A stretch of 64,000 nt of DNA from RGIG3009 sp045578425 (lineage in GTDB: Bacteria > Bacillota > Clostridia > Oscillospirales > Acutalibacteraceae): the NCBI GenBank assembly GCA_045578425.1, contig JAZNKF010000023.1:16022-80021 (forward strand), written 5' to 3'. A model generated the notes under the pieces. The model made no database searches, was not told the origin of the DNA, and was given only the letters and a program-made list of their open reading frames with translations. Positions 48,537 through 56,067 of the stretch are shown piece by piece. The translations under genes and the position numbers were made by a program. Numbering within the stretch: the first letter of the stretch is position 1; every line of letters begins with the position of its first letter.

Positions 48537-48731
48537 ATGGAAGTTGATTTAATTTTTAAAATTGCGGCAATCGGTATTATCGTAGCGGTACTTAACCAGG
48601 TGTTAATACGTTCCGGACGTGAAGAACAAGCGATGATGACCACGTTGGCAGGACTTATTGTGGTGCTGACAATGGTGGTGACCGAAATCAGTGATTTGTT
48701 TCGCATGGTAAAATCCGTGTTTGGATTATAA
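48537..48731 (+). CDS. spoIIIAC: Stage III sporulation protein SpoIIIAC
   Basis: Small membrane protein, 64 residues with two membrane helices (about 5-25 and 33-58). Pattern IFKIAAIGIIVAVLNQVL and EEQAMMTTLAGLIVVLTMVV match SpoIIIAC. It has AAGGAGTTAGAAGT upstream. Part of the trans-envelope channel. Four bases separate its stop from spoIIIAD. Confidence 0.95.
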   Translation: MEVDLIFKIAAIGIIVAVLNQVLIRSGREEQAMMTTLAGLIVVLTMVVTEISDLFRMVKSVFGL

Positions 48732-48735
48732 CGTT

Positions 48736-49131
48736 ATGGAATTAACAAATTACTTAGCAGCAATTATACTTGCCGCTTTTTTAGCGGTTGTTATTCGTCG
48801 CCAAAATCCCGAACAAGCCTTGGCAGTAACACTCGTTGCCGGTATCCTCTTATTGACGGTTGTATTACAACGTGCCATACCGCTGTTTCGTGATGTTCGG
48901 GATATGTTGTCACAAAGCGGGTTATCCGAAGAGTATTTGCATATTGTTTTCAAAGCATTGGGTGTCTGTTTGCTGACACAACTTGCCGCCGATACCTGTC
49001 GCGATGTGGGTGAACAAGCCCTTGCCAACAAAGCGGAGTTTGCCGGCAAAGTATCACTTCTTTTGCTGGCGTTACCCTTGTTTGAAAAAATCGGAAGTAT
49101 TGCCTTGTCCTTGATGGAACAGAAAGGATAG
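48736..49131 (+). CDS. spoIIIAD: Stage III sporulation protein SpoIIIAD
   Basis: 131 residues, about four membrane helices. Repeats the SpoIIIAC pattern in its first half (YLAAIILAAFLAVVIRRQNP), then QSGLSEEYLHIVFKALGVCLLTQLAADTCRD, which I quote only in part: SEEYLHIVFKALGVCLLTQ. ATG 48736 is preferred over a TTG at 48721 that overlaps spoIIIAC. No strong ribosome site is seen, so it is probably coupled to spoIIIAC. Confidence 0.94.
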   Translation: MELTNYLAAIILAAFLAVVIRRQNPEQALAVTLVAGILLLTVVLQRAIPLFRDVRDMLSQSGLSEEYLHIVFKALGVCLLTQLAADTCRDVGEQALANKAEFAGKVSLLLLALPLFEKIGSIALSLMEQKG

Positions 49132-49134
49132 TAT

Positions 49135-50274
49135 ATGCGCATCGTAAAAATTGTGGCTGTAATTTTGTGCTTATGTTGGAGATTTGCTGTTCCTGTCGGT
49201 GCTATGACAGTGGAAGAACTGTATCAGGAGCAATTAGAGTCCAGTGGAAGCGAATCCATGTTGGAATCCATTCCCGAAGAAACCAAAAAACTATTATCAT
49301 CGCTCAACATCACGTCTTTGGAAAAGGATAGCCTGAACGCGGTTAATTTGCCGAATATTTGGGAAATGATACTGAATTTACTTACTTTGGTGGCGAAAAA
49401 ACCGCTTGCCGCGTGCGGAACGGTGTTTGGTATTACCGTTTTGTATGCGTGGATAGAGGGATTAAAAAACACGTTACATACGGAAGAAACTTCAACGGTT
49501 TTTGCCGTGGTTTGCTCGTTGGCGGCTTGCGGAGCGGTTATGTTACCGATTGCAGAATGTGTGAAACATGTTTGCGATGCCATGGACTCTGTTTCGGTGT
49601 TTATGGCGGCTTTTGCACCCGTTTATGCGGGCGTACTGCTCAGTGGCGGCAGTACCGTTACAGCACTTTCTTTTCAATCCATTGTCTTGTATGCGGCACA
49701 ATTTTTGACTTATTTTTCCGGCAATGTCATTTTACCGTTATTGACAGTCTCTCTTTCATTGGGATTAACCGGTTCACTAACACCCGAAATGCGATTGGGA
49801 AAAGTGGGGGATTGGATGGGGAAAGCAGCAACGTGGTTGCTGACATTAGGGATGTTTTTATTTACCGGTTTACTATCACTGCAAAGTTTGGCAGGAACTG
49901 CGACAGATAGGTTGGGAGACCGCTTAATGAAATTCTCTATTTCTACTTTTGTGCCGGTGGTAGGTTCATCGCTCAGTGAAGCGTTTTCCACTATACGGGG
50001 TTGTTTAGGACTTTTACGCTCTACAATCGGTGGATTCGGGATATTAACGTCGTTATTGATTGTTCTTCCTCCCTTATTGTCATGCTTTGTGTGGCAATTA
50101 TCTTTGTCACTGTGCAATATGGGTGCGGAAATGTTTGGATTATCCGCTCTGTCTGGTGTGTTAAAATCAGCGCACGGCGTCACAAAATGTCTTATGGGAT
50201 TGTTAGCGGCAAGCGGCGTCTTGCTGGTTATTTGTGTAACGGTGGTTACCGTGGCAACAGGAGGAAAAGCATGA
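49135..50274 (+). CDS. spoIIIAE: Stage III sporulation protein SpoIIIAE
   Basis: Multispan membrane protein of the SpoIIIA complex, 379 residues with a signal peptide-like N-terminus (about 1-24) and about seven membrane segments. It contains the family regions NLPNIWEMILNLLT, GALPFAECVKH-like IAECVKHVCDAMDSVSVFM, and the C-terminal MGAEMFGLSALSGVLKSAHG. AGAAAGGATAGT lies upstream. Its stop overlaps spoIIIAF (ATGA at 50271). Confidence 0.94.
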   Translation: MRIVKIVAVILCLCWRFAVPVGAMTVEELYQEQLESSGSESMLESIPEETKKLLSSLNITSLEKDSLNAVNLPNIWEMILNLLTLVAKKPLAACGTVFGITVLYAWIEGLKNTLHTEETSTVFAVVCSLAACGAVMLPIAECVKHVCDAMDSVSVFMAAFAPVYAGVLLSGGSTVTALSFQSIVLYAAQFLTYFSGNVILPLLTVSLSLGLTGSLTPEMRLGKVGDWMGKAATWLLTLGMFLFTGLLSLQSLAGTATDRLGDRLMKFSISTFVPVVGSSLSEAFSTIRGCLGLLRSTIGGFGILTSLLIVLPPLLSCFVWQLSLSLCNMGAEMFGLSALSGVLKSAHGVTKCLMGLLAASGVLLVICVTVVTVATGGKA

Positions 50275-50744
50275 AAGATATTCGCCTATGGTGTTCAGTT
50301 GTGTGTTTGACGGCTCTTGGTTGCACCGCGGTACGTTTGCTGGCACCAAAAGACGGTGTCGGCAAACTGTTTCGTCTCATTACCGTTTCTTTTTTTCTTT
50401 GTTGCTTTATTTCACCGTTATTACAGCTTTCGTCCTCAGCGGCTCTTACAATTGATTGGATGCCCCCTGAAACCGTTTCGGAATTGTTAGACAACCGTGT
50501 CACAAAGCAACTGCAAACACAAGTGGAACAAGTGGTAGAGGAAGTGGTGGTAAACGCTTTTTCCGAACGAAATCTTGTTACTGAAAAAATTGTGACAGAA
50601 ACGGATATTTCAGATAACGGAAACATATATATTAAGCAGATTACCGTGACGGTGGACAAACAAAGTGTACCGGCAAGCATGGTGGTGCGGGAGGTGTTGT
50701 CAAAACAGTTCGAAACAACCGTGACGATTAAAACAAAGGATTAG
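50271..50744 (+). CDS. spoIIIAF: Stage III sporulation protein SpoIIIAF
   Basis: 157 residues. Two N-terminal membrane segments (about 7-26 and 34-50) followed by a small extracytoplasmic domain with charged helix (about 65-105) and a ring-building-motif-like C-terminus (ITVTVDKQSVPASMVVREVL). ATG 50271 overlaps the spoIIIAE stop (ATGA) and has AGGAGGAAAAGC just upstream. The longer frame upstream runs inside spoIIIAE and is rejected. Confidence 0.92.
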   Translation: MKDIRLWCSVVCLTALGCTAVRLLAPKDGVGKLFRLITVSFFLCCFISPLLQLSSSAALTIDWMPPETVSELLDNRVTKQLQTQVEQVVEEVVVNAFSERNLVTEKIVTETDISDNGNIYIKQITVTVDKQSVPASMVVREVLSKQFETTVTIKTKD

Positions 50745-50755
50745 AGGTAAGGAGT

Positions 50756-51316
50756 ATGGGAAAAAAAGAATTTGCTGAAAAATGGCTACAAACCCGTTTT
50801 TTTTCATCGAGAAAAAACAAAAACATACTGCTAATTGGTGGCCTTTGCGGTCTTGTTTTACTGATTTTACCGGAAATATTTTCCCAAAACAGCAGAAAGG
50901 AACAAGAAGCAAGTTTTTCCACACAAGCATACATACAAGGCATTGAGCAAGAATTGGTAAACCTTATCGGCAGTATCCAAGGTGCGGGTAACTGTAAAGT
51001 CATGGTAACCTTAGAAAACGGTGTGGAGTATGTCTATGCAACGGAAGAAAAAACCAATTCCGACCGACAAGAAGAAAACGGTACCGATGAAAACCGTCTT
51101 ACGCAACGTAACGACAGCGAATCTTCTGTTATTGTTATTGATAGCGGAGATAAGCGAGAAGGATTACTGATTACCGAACTGCAACCTACTGTGCGTGGAG
51201 TTGTGGTGTTGTGTCACGGCGGCGACCGCGAGGAAATACGTGAACAAATTACGCAAGCGGTAACCGTGGCGCTTAACATTTCATCTAAACGTGTTTTCGT
51301 GACAAAACTATCATAA
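50756..51316 (+). CDS. spoIIIAG: Stage III sporulation protein SpoIIIAG
   Basis: 186 residues. Basic cytoplasmic N-terminus, one membrane span (about 25-43), then the extracytoplasmic ring domain: GIEQELVNLIGSIQGAGNCK, VMVTLENGVEYVYATEE, PTVRGVVVLCHGGDREEIR and ISSKRVFVTKL. These match SpoIIIAG, which forms a large ring in the intermembrane space. AGGTAAGGAG lies upstream. An internal acidic, Gln/Asn-rich stretch (about 100-122) differs from B. subtilis. Confidence 0.94.
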   Translation: MGKKEFAEKWLQTRFFSSRKNKNILLIGGLCGLVLLILPEIFSQNSRKEQEASFSTQAYIQGIEQELVNLIGSIQGAGNCKVMVTLENGVEYVYATEEKTNSDRQEENGTDENRLTQRNDSESSVIVIDSGDKREGLLITELQPTVRGVVVLCHGGDREEIREQITQAVTVALNISSKRVFVTKLS

Positions 51317-51329
51317 GAGGAGAATAATT

Positions 51330-51893
51330 ATGAAAAAATTTTTTGGTAAAAAACAAGTATTGCTGGGAACGTTAGCAGTAGCCCTGGGCGTGGCAGTATA
51401 TTTGAATTATTATTTTGCGCAAGCACCTTCAGTTATGCCGGATAACATCGATACTCAAACACAAAGCAATCCAAGTGATGATAAAAATTTAGGAGAAGCC
51501 CTCAACGTGAACGGCAATGCCGATAACAAAGAAGAACAGTCACCGGAAGAATATTTTGCCATGGCACGGGAAAATCGCGAAGCTTCCCGCCAAGAAGTAA
51601 CACAAACCATCAAGGATTTACTGGGTGATGTCAAAGCAACCGACGAACAAAGAAGTGCCGTAACGGCACAAGTGATTGCCTTAACAAAAGCTATTGAGCA
51701 AGAAAGTAAAATCGAAAGCCTTGTCAAGGCGAAAGGCTTTACAGATTGTTTGGCGTATATTGAAAGTGATAAATGCAGTATTGTGGTGCAAAGCGAAAAC
51801 CTAACTGCCCAAGATGCCGCTAAAATTTCACAAGTTGTGACTGCACAAGCGGATATTCCCGCACAAAAAATTAATATTGTTGCAGTAAATTAA
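51330..51893 (+). CDS. spoIIIAH: Stage III sporulation protein SpoIIIAH
   Basis: 187 residues. N-terminal membrane anchor (about 8-28), then a linker and the YscJ/FliF-like ring domain with YFAMARENREASRQEVTQTI, QVIALTKAIEQESKIESLVK and the C-terminal ADIPAQKINIVAVN. Binds SpoIIQ of the forespore. Last gene of the spoIIIA operon. Ribosome site AGAGGAGAATA. Confidence 0.94.
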   Translation: MKKFFGKKQVLLGTLAVALGVAVYLNYYFAQAPSVMPDNIDTQTQSNPSDDKNLGEALNVNGNADNKEEQSPEEYFAMARENREASRQEVTQTIKDLLGDVKATDEQRSAVTAQVIALTKAIEQESKIESLVKAKGFTDCLAYIESDKCSIVVQSENLTAQDAAKISQVVTAQADIPAQKINIVAVN

Positions 51894-51903
51894 TAAAAAA
51901 CTG

Positions 51904-51933
51904 TTGCCCCCGAGGTACTTTGTGGTATATAAT
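51904..51933 (+). promoter_or_regulatory. Probable sigma-A promoter of the Asp23-nusB region
   Basis: TTGCCC (51904-51909) and TATAAT (51928-51933) are 18 bases apart, 31 bases before the Asp23 start. The -35 is poor. Confidence 0.55.
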
Positions 51934-51964
51934 AAAGACACAAAGGAAAAGGGAGGATATTATC

Positions 51965-52339
51965 ATGGGTGATAAAGGACATCAAGCACCAACAGGGTGT
52001 TGCATTATTTCGGAAGACGTTATCGCAACAATTGCTGCAACGGCAGCGGCGGAAGTGCCCGGTGTGGCGGGTATGGCAACGCGTACCGATATTCGCGGTT
52101 TTATCAATTCGTCTGCTTCCAAATCCGTAGCCGTTATCAATAATGAAAACGAAACGATTGTCACATTGTATATTAATCTCAAATTAGGTGTTCGCATTCC
52201 CGATGTAGCCGGTCAGGTACAACGGGTAGTCAAAAATGAAGTACAGTCCATGACCGGAAAGCCGGTCACCAAAGTCAACGTGCACGTTGCCGGTGTGGTG
52301 TTGGAAGATACGTCCGAAAAGAAAACACCGGAACAATAA
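51965..52339 (+). CDS. Asp23/Gls24 family envelope stress protein (YqhY-like)
   Basis: 124 residues. Asp23/Gls24 domain with ISEDVIATIAATAAAEVPGV, VAVINNENETIVTLYINLKL, GVRIPDVAGQVQRVVKNEVQ and NVHVAGVVLEDTSEK. Gene order next to nusB matches YqhY of B. subtilis, a protein linked to fatty-acid synthesis control (acetyl-CoA carboxylase). ATG 51965 is chosen with GGGAGG (51950-51955) upstream; an in-frame ATG at 51920 lacks a site. Confidence 0.92.
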   Translation: MGDKGHQAPTGCCIISEDVIATIAATAAAEVPGVAGMATRTDIRGFINSSASKSVAVINNENETIVTLYINLKLGVRIPDVAGQVQRVVKNEVQSMTGKPVTKVNVHVAGVVLEDTSEKKTPEQ

Positions 52340-52375
52340 GACAAGGAATTTTGAAAAGAAAGGCTTGTGTACGGC

Positions 52376-52780
52376 ATGACGCGTAGAGCATCGCGGGAAT
52401 TGGCTTTTTTCATCCTGTTCGAAAAAAGTTTTTCCGACGCAACGATTGCAGAAATATTAGATAACGCCGGTGAAGCACGTGACGTTGTCAGCAGCAATTT
52501 TGCTGTTTCTTTGGCAGAGGGAACGGTTTCCCATTTAGAGGAGATTGATGAAAGAATATCCGCATTTTCTCATAAATGGAACAAGACTCGTTTATCGCGT
52601 GTGTCGTTGACAATTCTTCGCTTGGCTTTGTATGAAATGCTGTGGGAGGAAGAAATTCCGGTCAGTGTCTCCATTAACGAAGCGGTAGAACTTGCCAAAC
52701 TCTACGGAAGCGAAGCGGATGCCACCTTTATCAATGGCGTACTGGGCGGTATTTCCCGCTATACGGACGATACAAAATGA
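52376..52780 (+). CDS. nusB: Transcription antitermination factor NusB
   Basis: 134 residues. RNA-binding protein that, with NusE (S10), binds boxA in ribosomal RNA operons. Start TRRASRELAFFILFEKSF and the C-terminal block VSINEAVELAKLYGSEADATFINGVLGGI are typical. I choose ATG 52376; a GTG at 52367 is too close to the AAAGG element. It overlaps the next gene (ATGA at 52777). Confidence 0.95.
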   Translation: MTRRASRELAFFILFEKSFSDATIAEILDNAGEARDVVSSNFAVSLAEGTVSHLEEIDERISAFSHKWNKTRLSRVSLTILRLALYEMLWEEEIPVSVSINEAVELAKLYGSEADATFINGVLGGISRYTDDTK

Positions 52781-53721
52781 AATGTTTCTTAGGGCTGGAT
52801 ACCAGCAATTACACAACCTCCGTCGCGGCATTTGATGCCGAGGCGGGGGTGCTTTGGCAAGTAAAACAACTTTTACCGGTTGCCGACGGCAAGTTGGGAT
52901 TACGGCAGAGTGACGCGGTGTTTCACCATGTTCGCCAATTGCCGCAGTTGTTTGAAAAACTGTACCGTACCATTGGTATAGCTCCGCAAATCGAGGCTTT
53001 GGGTGCTTCTAACCGTCCTCAACAAACCGAAAATTCGTACATGCCGTGTTTTTTGGTTGGGGAAGGGGCTGCACGTCAACAAGCAGCAACATTGGATAAA
53101 CCTGTATATTTTTTCACGCACCAACAAGGCCATGTTATGGCAGTTTTGTATGGCGCACAATTGTTAGATTGGCGCTTTAAGCCGTTTTTAGCGTTTCACG
53201 TTTCGGGTGGCACAACCGATGCATTATTGGTAAAGCCAGATGACCAAACGGTTATTTCTTGTGAAAAAGTGGCAAGTTCCCTTGATTTAAAAGCCGGACA
53301 ACTTGTCGACCGTGTCGGCGGCATGTTGGGGTTGCCATTCCCTGCGGGTCCGGCCTTAGAACGCTTGGCGCTGCAAGCCGAAAATAATGTAAGCATACCT
53401 CGCCCCTCCTTAGAAGGGGCTTCGTGCCATTTATCGGGCGTGGAAAATCAATGTAAATCCATGCTTGAAAAAGGCAATCCTCCGCCTGAAATTGCTCTGT
53501 TTTGTTTGCGAAGCATTCAAGCAGCACTGGAAGGTATGACCAAAGCACTGTTTTCACAATATGGCAAGTTACCGCTTCTTTTTGCCGGCGGCGTCATGTC
53601 AAACAGTTTGCTGAAAAAGGAACTTACCGCGCGTTTTGATGGCCAATTTGCCCCTCCCGAATATTCGGCGGACAACGCTGCTGGTATCGCCGTTTTGACG
53701 GCACTAAAACACAAAGGATGA
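52777..53721 (+). CDS. TsaD/Kae1-like ASKHA protein (peptidase M22 family)
   Basis: 314 residues. Fold of TsaD/Kae1, the enzyme family that makes N6-threonylcarbamoyl-adenosine on tRNA. Metal-ligand histidines lie in THQQGHVMAV (H-x3-H), with HVSGGTTDAL, VDRVGGMLGLPFPAGPALER, LLFAGGVMSNSLLKKEL and SADNAAGIAV. The nucleotide loop SGGTTD differs from TsaD's SGGHT. Many Clostridia have this second gene between nusB and xseA besides true tsaD, so it may be a paralogue of unknown role. Overlaps nusB (ATGA). Confidence 0.85.
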   Translation: MKCFLGLDTSNYTTSVAAFDAEAGVLWQVKQLLPVADGKLGLRQSDAVFHHVRQLPQLFEKLYRTIGIAPQIEALGASNRPQQTENSYMPCFLVGEGAARQQAATLDKPVYFFTHQQGHVMAVLYGAQLLDWRFKPFLAFHVSGGTTDALLVKPDDQTVISCEKVASSLDLKAGQLVDRVGGMLGLPFPAGPALERLALQAENNVSIPRPSLEGASCHLSGVENQCKSMLEKGNPPPEIALFCLRSIQAALEGMTKALFSQYGKLPLLFAGGVMSNSLLKKELTARFDGQFAPPEYSADNAAGIAVLTALKHKG

Positions 53722-53725
53722 TGGC

Positions 53726-54949
53726 ATGACAACCGTTACTGTCAGTCAATTGAATCGCTATGTGCGCTCACTGATAGAAAGTGATGCGCAATTAAGTCAT
53801 GTCATGATAAGTGGTGAAATCAGCAATTTTGTCAACCACTATAAATCCGGTCATTTGTATTTTTCCCTCAAAGACGAAACCGCCTTGGTGAAAGCCGTTA
53901 TGTTTCGTTCGCAAGCCATGCACTTAAAGTTTATTCCCGAAAACGGCATGAAAGTCATTGTACGCGCTCGTGTCTCTTTATATGAGAAGGATGGTTCCTA
54001 TCAAATCTATGTGGATGAAATGCAACCGGACGGTGCCGGTGCACTGCAAATTGCTTTTGAACAACTCAAAGCGCGATTAGAAGGCGAAGGCTTGTTTGCT
54101 GCCGAACGCAAACGCCCTTTGCCTAAATATCCACGCTGTATCGGGGTGATTACTTCCTCAACCGGTGCTGCTGTGCAAGATATTTTCAACGTTTTGGGAC
54201 GTCGTTATCCGTTAGCAACGGTTGTCTTGCAACCGGTGCTGGTACAAGGAGAGGGTGCTGCCCCGCAATTAGTACAAGCCTTGCAAATGTTTGAATCGAT
54301 GCGCCAAAAACAACATCCGCAAGCGCCGGATGTTATCATCATCGGACGCGGCGGCGGTTCGTTGGAAGAATTGTGGGCATTTAATGATGAGTTGTTGGCA
54401 CGTACGGTAGCTGCATCGGTTATTCCGGTGATTTCTGCCGTAGGGCACGAAACGGATTTTACCATTTGCGATTTTGCCGCCGATTTACGAGCACCAACAC
54501 CGTCTGCCGCGGCAGAATTGGCTGTTCCGGATATAGCGGAACTGTTGCAACATATCACATTACTTCATCTTGCCATTAAGCGCGCTGTTCATAATCTGCT
54601 GCAACAAAAACGACAACGGTTACAAACAATCGCCGAAAAACCGTGTTTGTGTTCGCCCCTGTATTTTTCAGAAGAACGCGCCATGCGGCTTGATTATCTG
54701 CTCAAACGTTTTTCGAGTGGCTTGGCATTGTCGCTTTCCCGTTCTGACCGCCGCTTGGCGGAAGTTGCGGGAAAACTTCACGCACTCAGTCCGTTGCAGG
54801 TGTTGTCGCGCGGATATGCCATTGCACAACACGGCCAAACAATCATTCAATCGGTAGATGACGTGTCGGTGGGGGACGAAATCATCCTGCGTGTTCAGGA
54901 TGGTGAAATCGGTTGCCGCACAACGGCTAAAACCAAGGAGGAAACATAA
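53726..54949 (+). CDS. xseA: Exodeoxyribonuclease VII large subunit
   Basis: 407 residues. N-terminal OB domain (SQLNRYVRSLIESDAQLSHV, GEISNFVNHYKSGHLYFSLK), catalytic domain with ITSSTGAAVQDIFNVLGRRY, IIGRGGGSLEELWAFNDE and SAVGHETDFTICDFAADLRA, and a C-terminal region ending near LSRGYAIAQHG. Degrades single-stranded DNA, with XseB, during repair. Only four bases follow the previous stop; overlaps xseB by one base. Confidence 0.97.
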   Translation: MTTVTVSQLNRYVRSLIESDAQLSHVMISGEISNFVNHYKSGHLYFSLKDETALVKAVMFRSQAMHLKFIPENGMKVIVRARVSLYEKDGSYQIYVDEMQPDGAGALQIAFEQLKARLEGEGLFAAERKRPLPKYPRCIGVITSSTGAAVQDIFNVLGRRYPLATVVLQPVLVQGEGAAPQLVQALQMFESMRQKQHPQAPDVIIIGRGGGSLEELWAFNDELLARTVAASVIPVISAVGHETDFTICDFAADLRAPTPSAAAELAVPDIAELLQHITLLHLAIKRAVHNLLQQKRQRLQTIAEKPCLCSPLYFSEERAMRLDYLLKRFSSGLALSLSRSDRRLAEVAGKLHALSPLQVLSRGYAIAQHGQTIIQSVDDVSVGDEIILRVQDGEIGCRTTAKTKEET

Positions 54950-55152
54950 TGATAGAACAAAACATGACTTTTGAAACTGCCATGACCCGACTGGAAGAAA
55001 TCGTGACCTTGTTGGAAGCCGGCAAATGCACGTTGGATGAATCGCTCAAACTGTTTGAAGAAGGCGCTTCTTTAACCGCCTTTTGTTCGGATTCACTCAA
55101 AAAAGCTGAACAGAAAATAATTACCCTCACGGACAAAAAGGAGGAATCCTAA
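54949..55152 (+). CDS. xseB: Exodeoxyribonuclease VII small subunit
   Basis: 67 residues, as usual for XseB. Helical: FETAMTRLEEIVTLLEAGKC, LDESLKLFEEGASL. The ATG (54949) overlaps the xseA stop (TAATG), and its own stop overlaps ispA's start (TAATG at 55152), so the three are coupled. Confidence 0.96.
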   Translation: MIEQNMTFETAMTRLEEIVTLLEAGKCTLDESLKLFEEGASLTAFCSDSLKKAEQKIITLTDKKEES

Positions 55153-56033
55153 TGTCCTTGTATACTGCTGCGTTAGAACAACATTTGTCCTATTTTGAAA
55201 AACAATTTCCTACCATTTTTTCTTCCCTTGCCGAAGAGAATCGTTTAATAGAAGCTATGCGGTACGCTTGTGAAGGCGGCGGAAAACGTTTGCGTCCGGT
55301 ATTGCTGATGGAATGCTGTCGTATGAGTGGCGGCAATCCTCAAAAAGCGTTTGCTTTTGCGGCGGCTCTGGAACTGATACACTCCTATTCCTTGGTACAT
55401 GATGATATGCCGTGCATGGATAACAGTCTTTTGCGTAGGGGTAAGCCGTCAGTTCATGCCGCTTTCGGTGAAACGCTGGCACTTCTTACCGGCGATGCTT
55501 TGCTGAATTTGGCGTTTGAAACAGCGCTGTCAGATAATACGTTCCCCGTATCGCTTCAACTTTCCGCTACGCATATTTTGGCGGATTGTGCCGGTGTTCA
55601 TGGCATGATTGGCGGTCAGTTGCTGGATTTGGAAAGCGAGGAAAAAATCATCGATTTGCCTACGCTCAAAAAACTGCAAGAACGCAAAACGGCTGCCTTG
55701 TTGGTGGCGGCTTGCCAAATGGGTGCCACTCTTGGTGGCGGTAGCAAGGAACAAATTGAACAAGCGGGACAATATGGCTATTATATTGGTCTGTCTTTTC
55801 AAATTGTTGACGATATTTTGGATGCCACCGCTACGGCAGAGGAATTGGGCAAACCGGTCGGTAGTGATGCCCAAAATCAAAAAAACACGTATGTATCCTT
55901 GCTGGGAATTGAAAAAGCAAGGCAATTAGCAGAAGAATATACCCAAAAAGCCATAAAAGCGTTAACACCTTTTGGTGAACAAGGAAAAGACCTGCACTAT
56001 TTAGCGGAACAATTGTTACACCGAACGCATTGA
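55152..56033 (+). CDS. ispA: Polyprenyl synthetase, farnesyl diphosphate synthase type
   Basis: 293 residues, class E-IPPS. Aspartate-rich motifs: first in LVHDDMPCMDNSLLRRGKPS and second in IVDDILDATATAEELGKPVG. Substrate motifs GGGKRLRPVLL and GGQLLDL are visible. It makes C15 diphosphate (FPP) for lipid II carrier synthesis. Placed with dxs it forms an isoprenoid pair. Start ATG overlaps xseB. Confidence 0.95.
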   Translation: MSLYTAALEQHLSYFEKQFPTIFSSLAEENRLIEAMRYACEGGGKRLRPVLLMECCRMSGGNPQKAFAFAAALELIHSYSLVHDDMPCMDNSLLRRGKPSVHAAFGETLALLTGDALLNLAFETALSDNTFPVSLQLSATHILADCAGVHGMIGGQLLDLESEEKIIDLPTLKKLQERKTAALLVAACQMGATLGGGSKEQIEQAGQYGYYIGLSFQIVDDILDATATAEELGKPVGSDAQNQKNTYVSLLGIEKARQLAEEYTQKAIKALTPFGEQGKDLHYLAEQLLHRTH

Positions 56034-56067
56034 TTTTAAGTTCTTAGAGAAAGAAAAGGACAACAAA

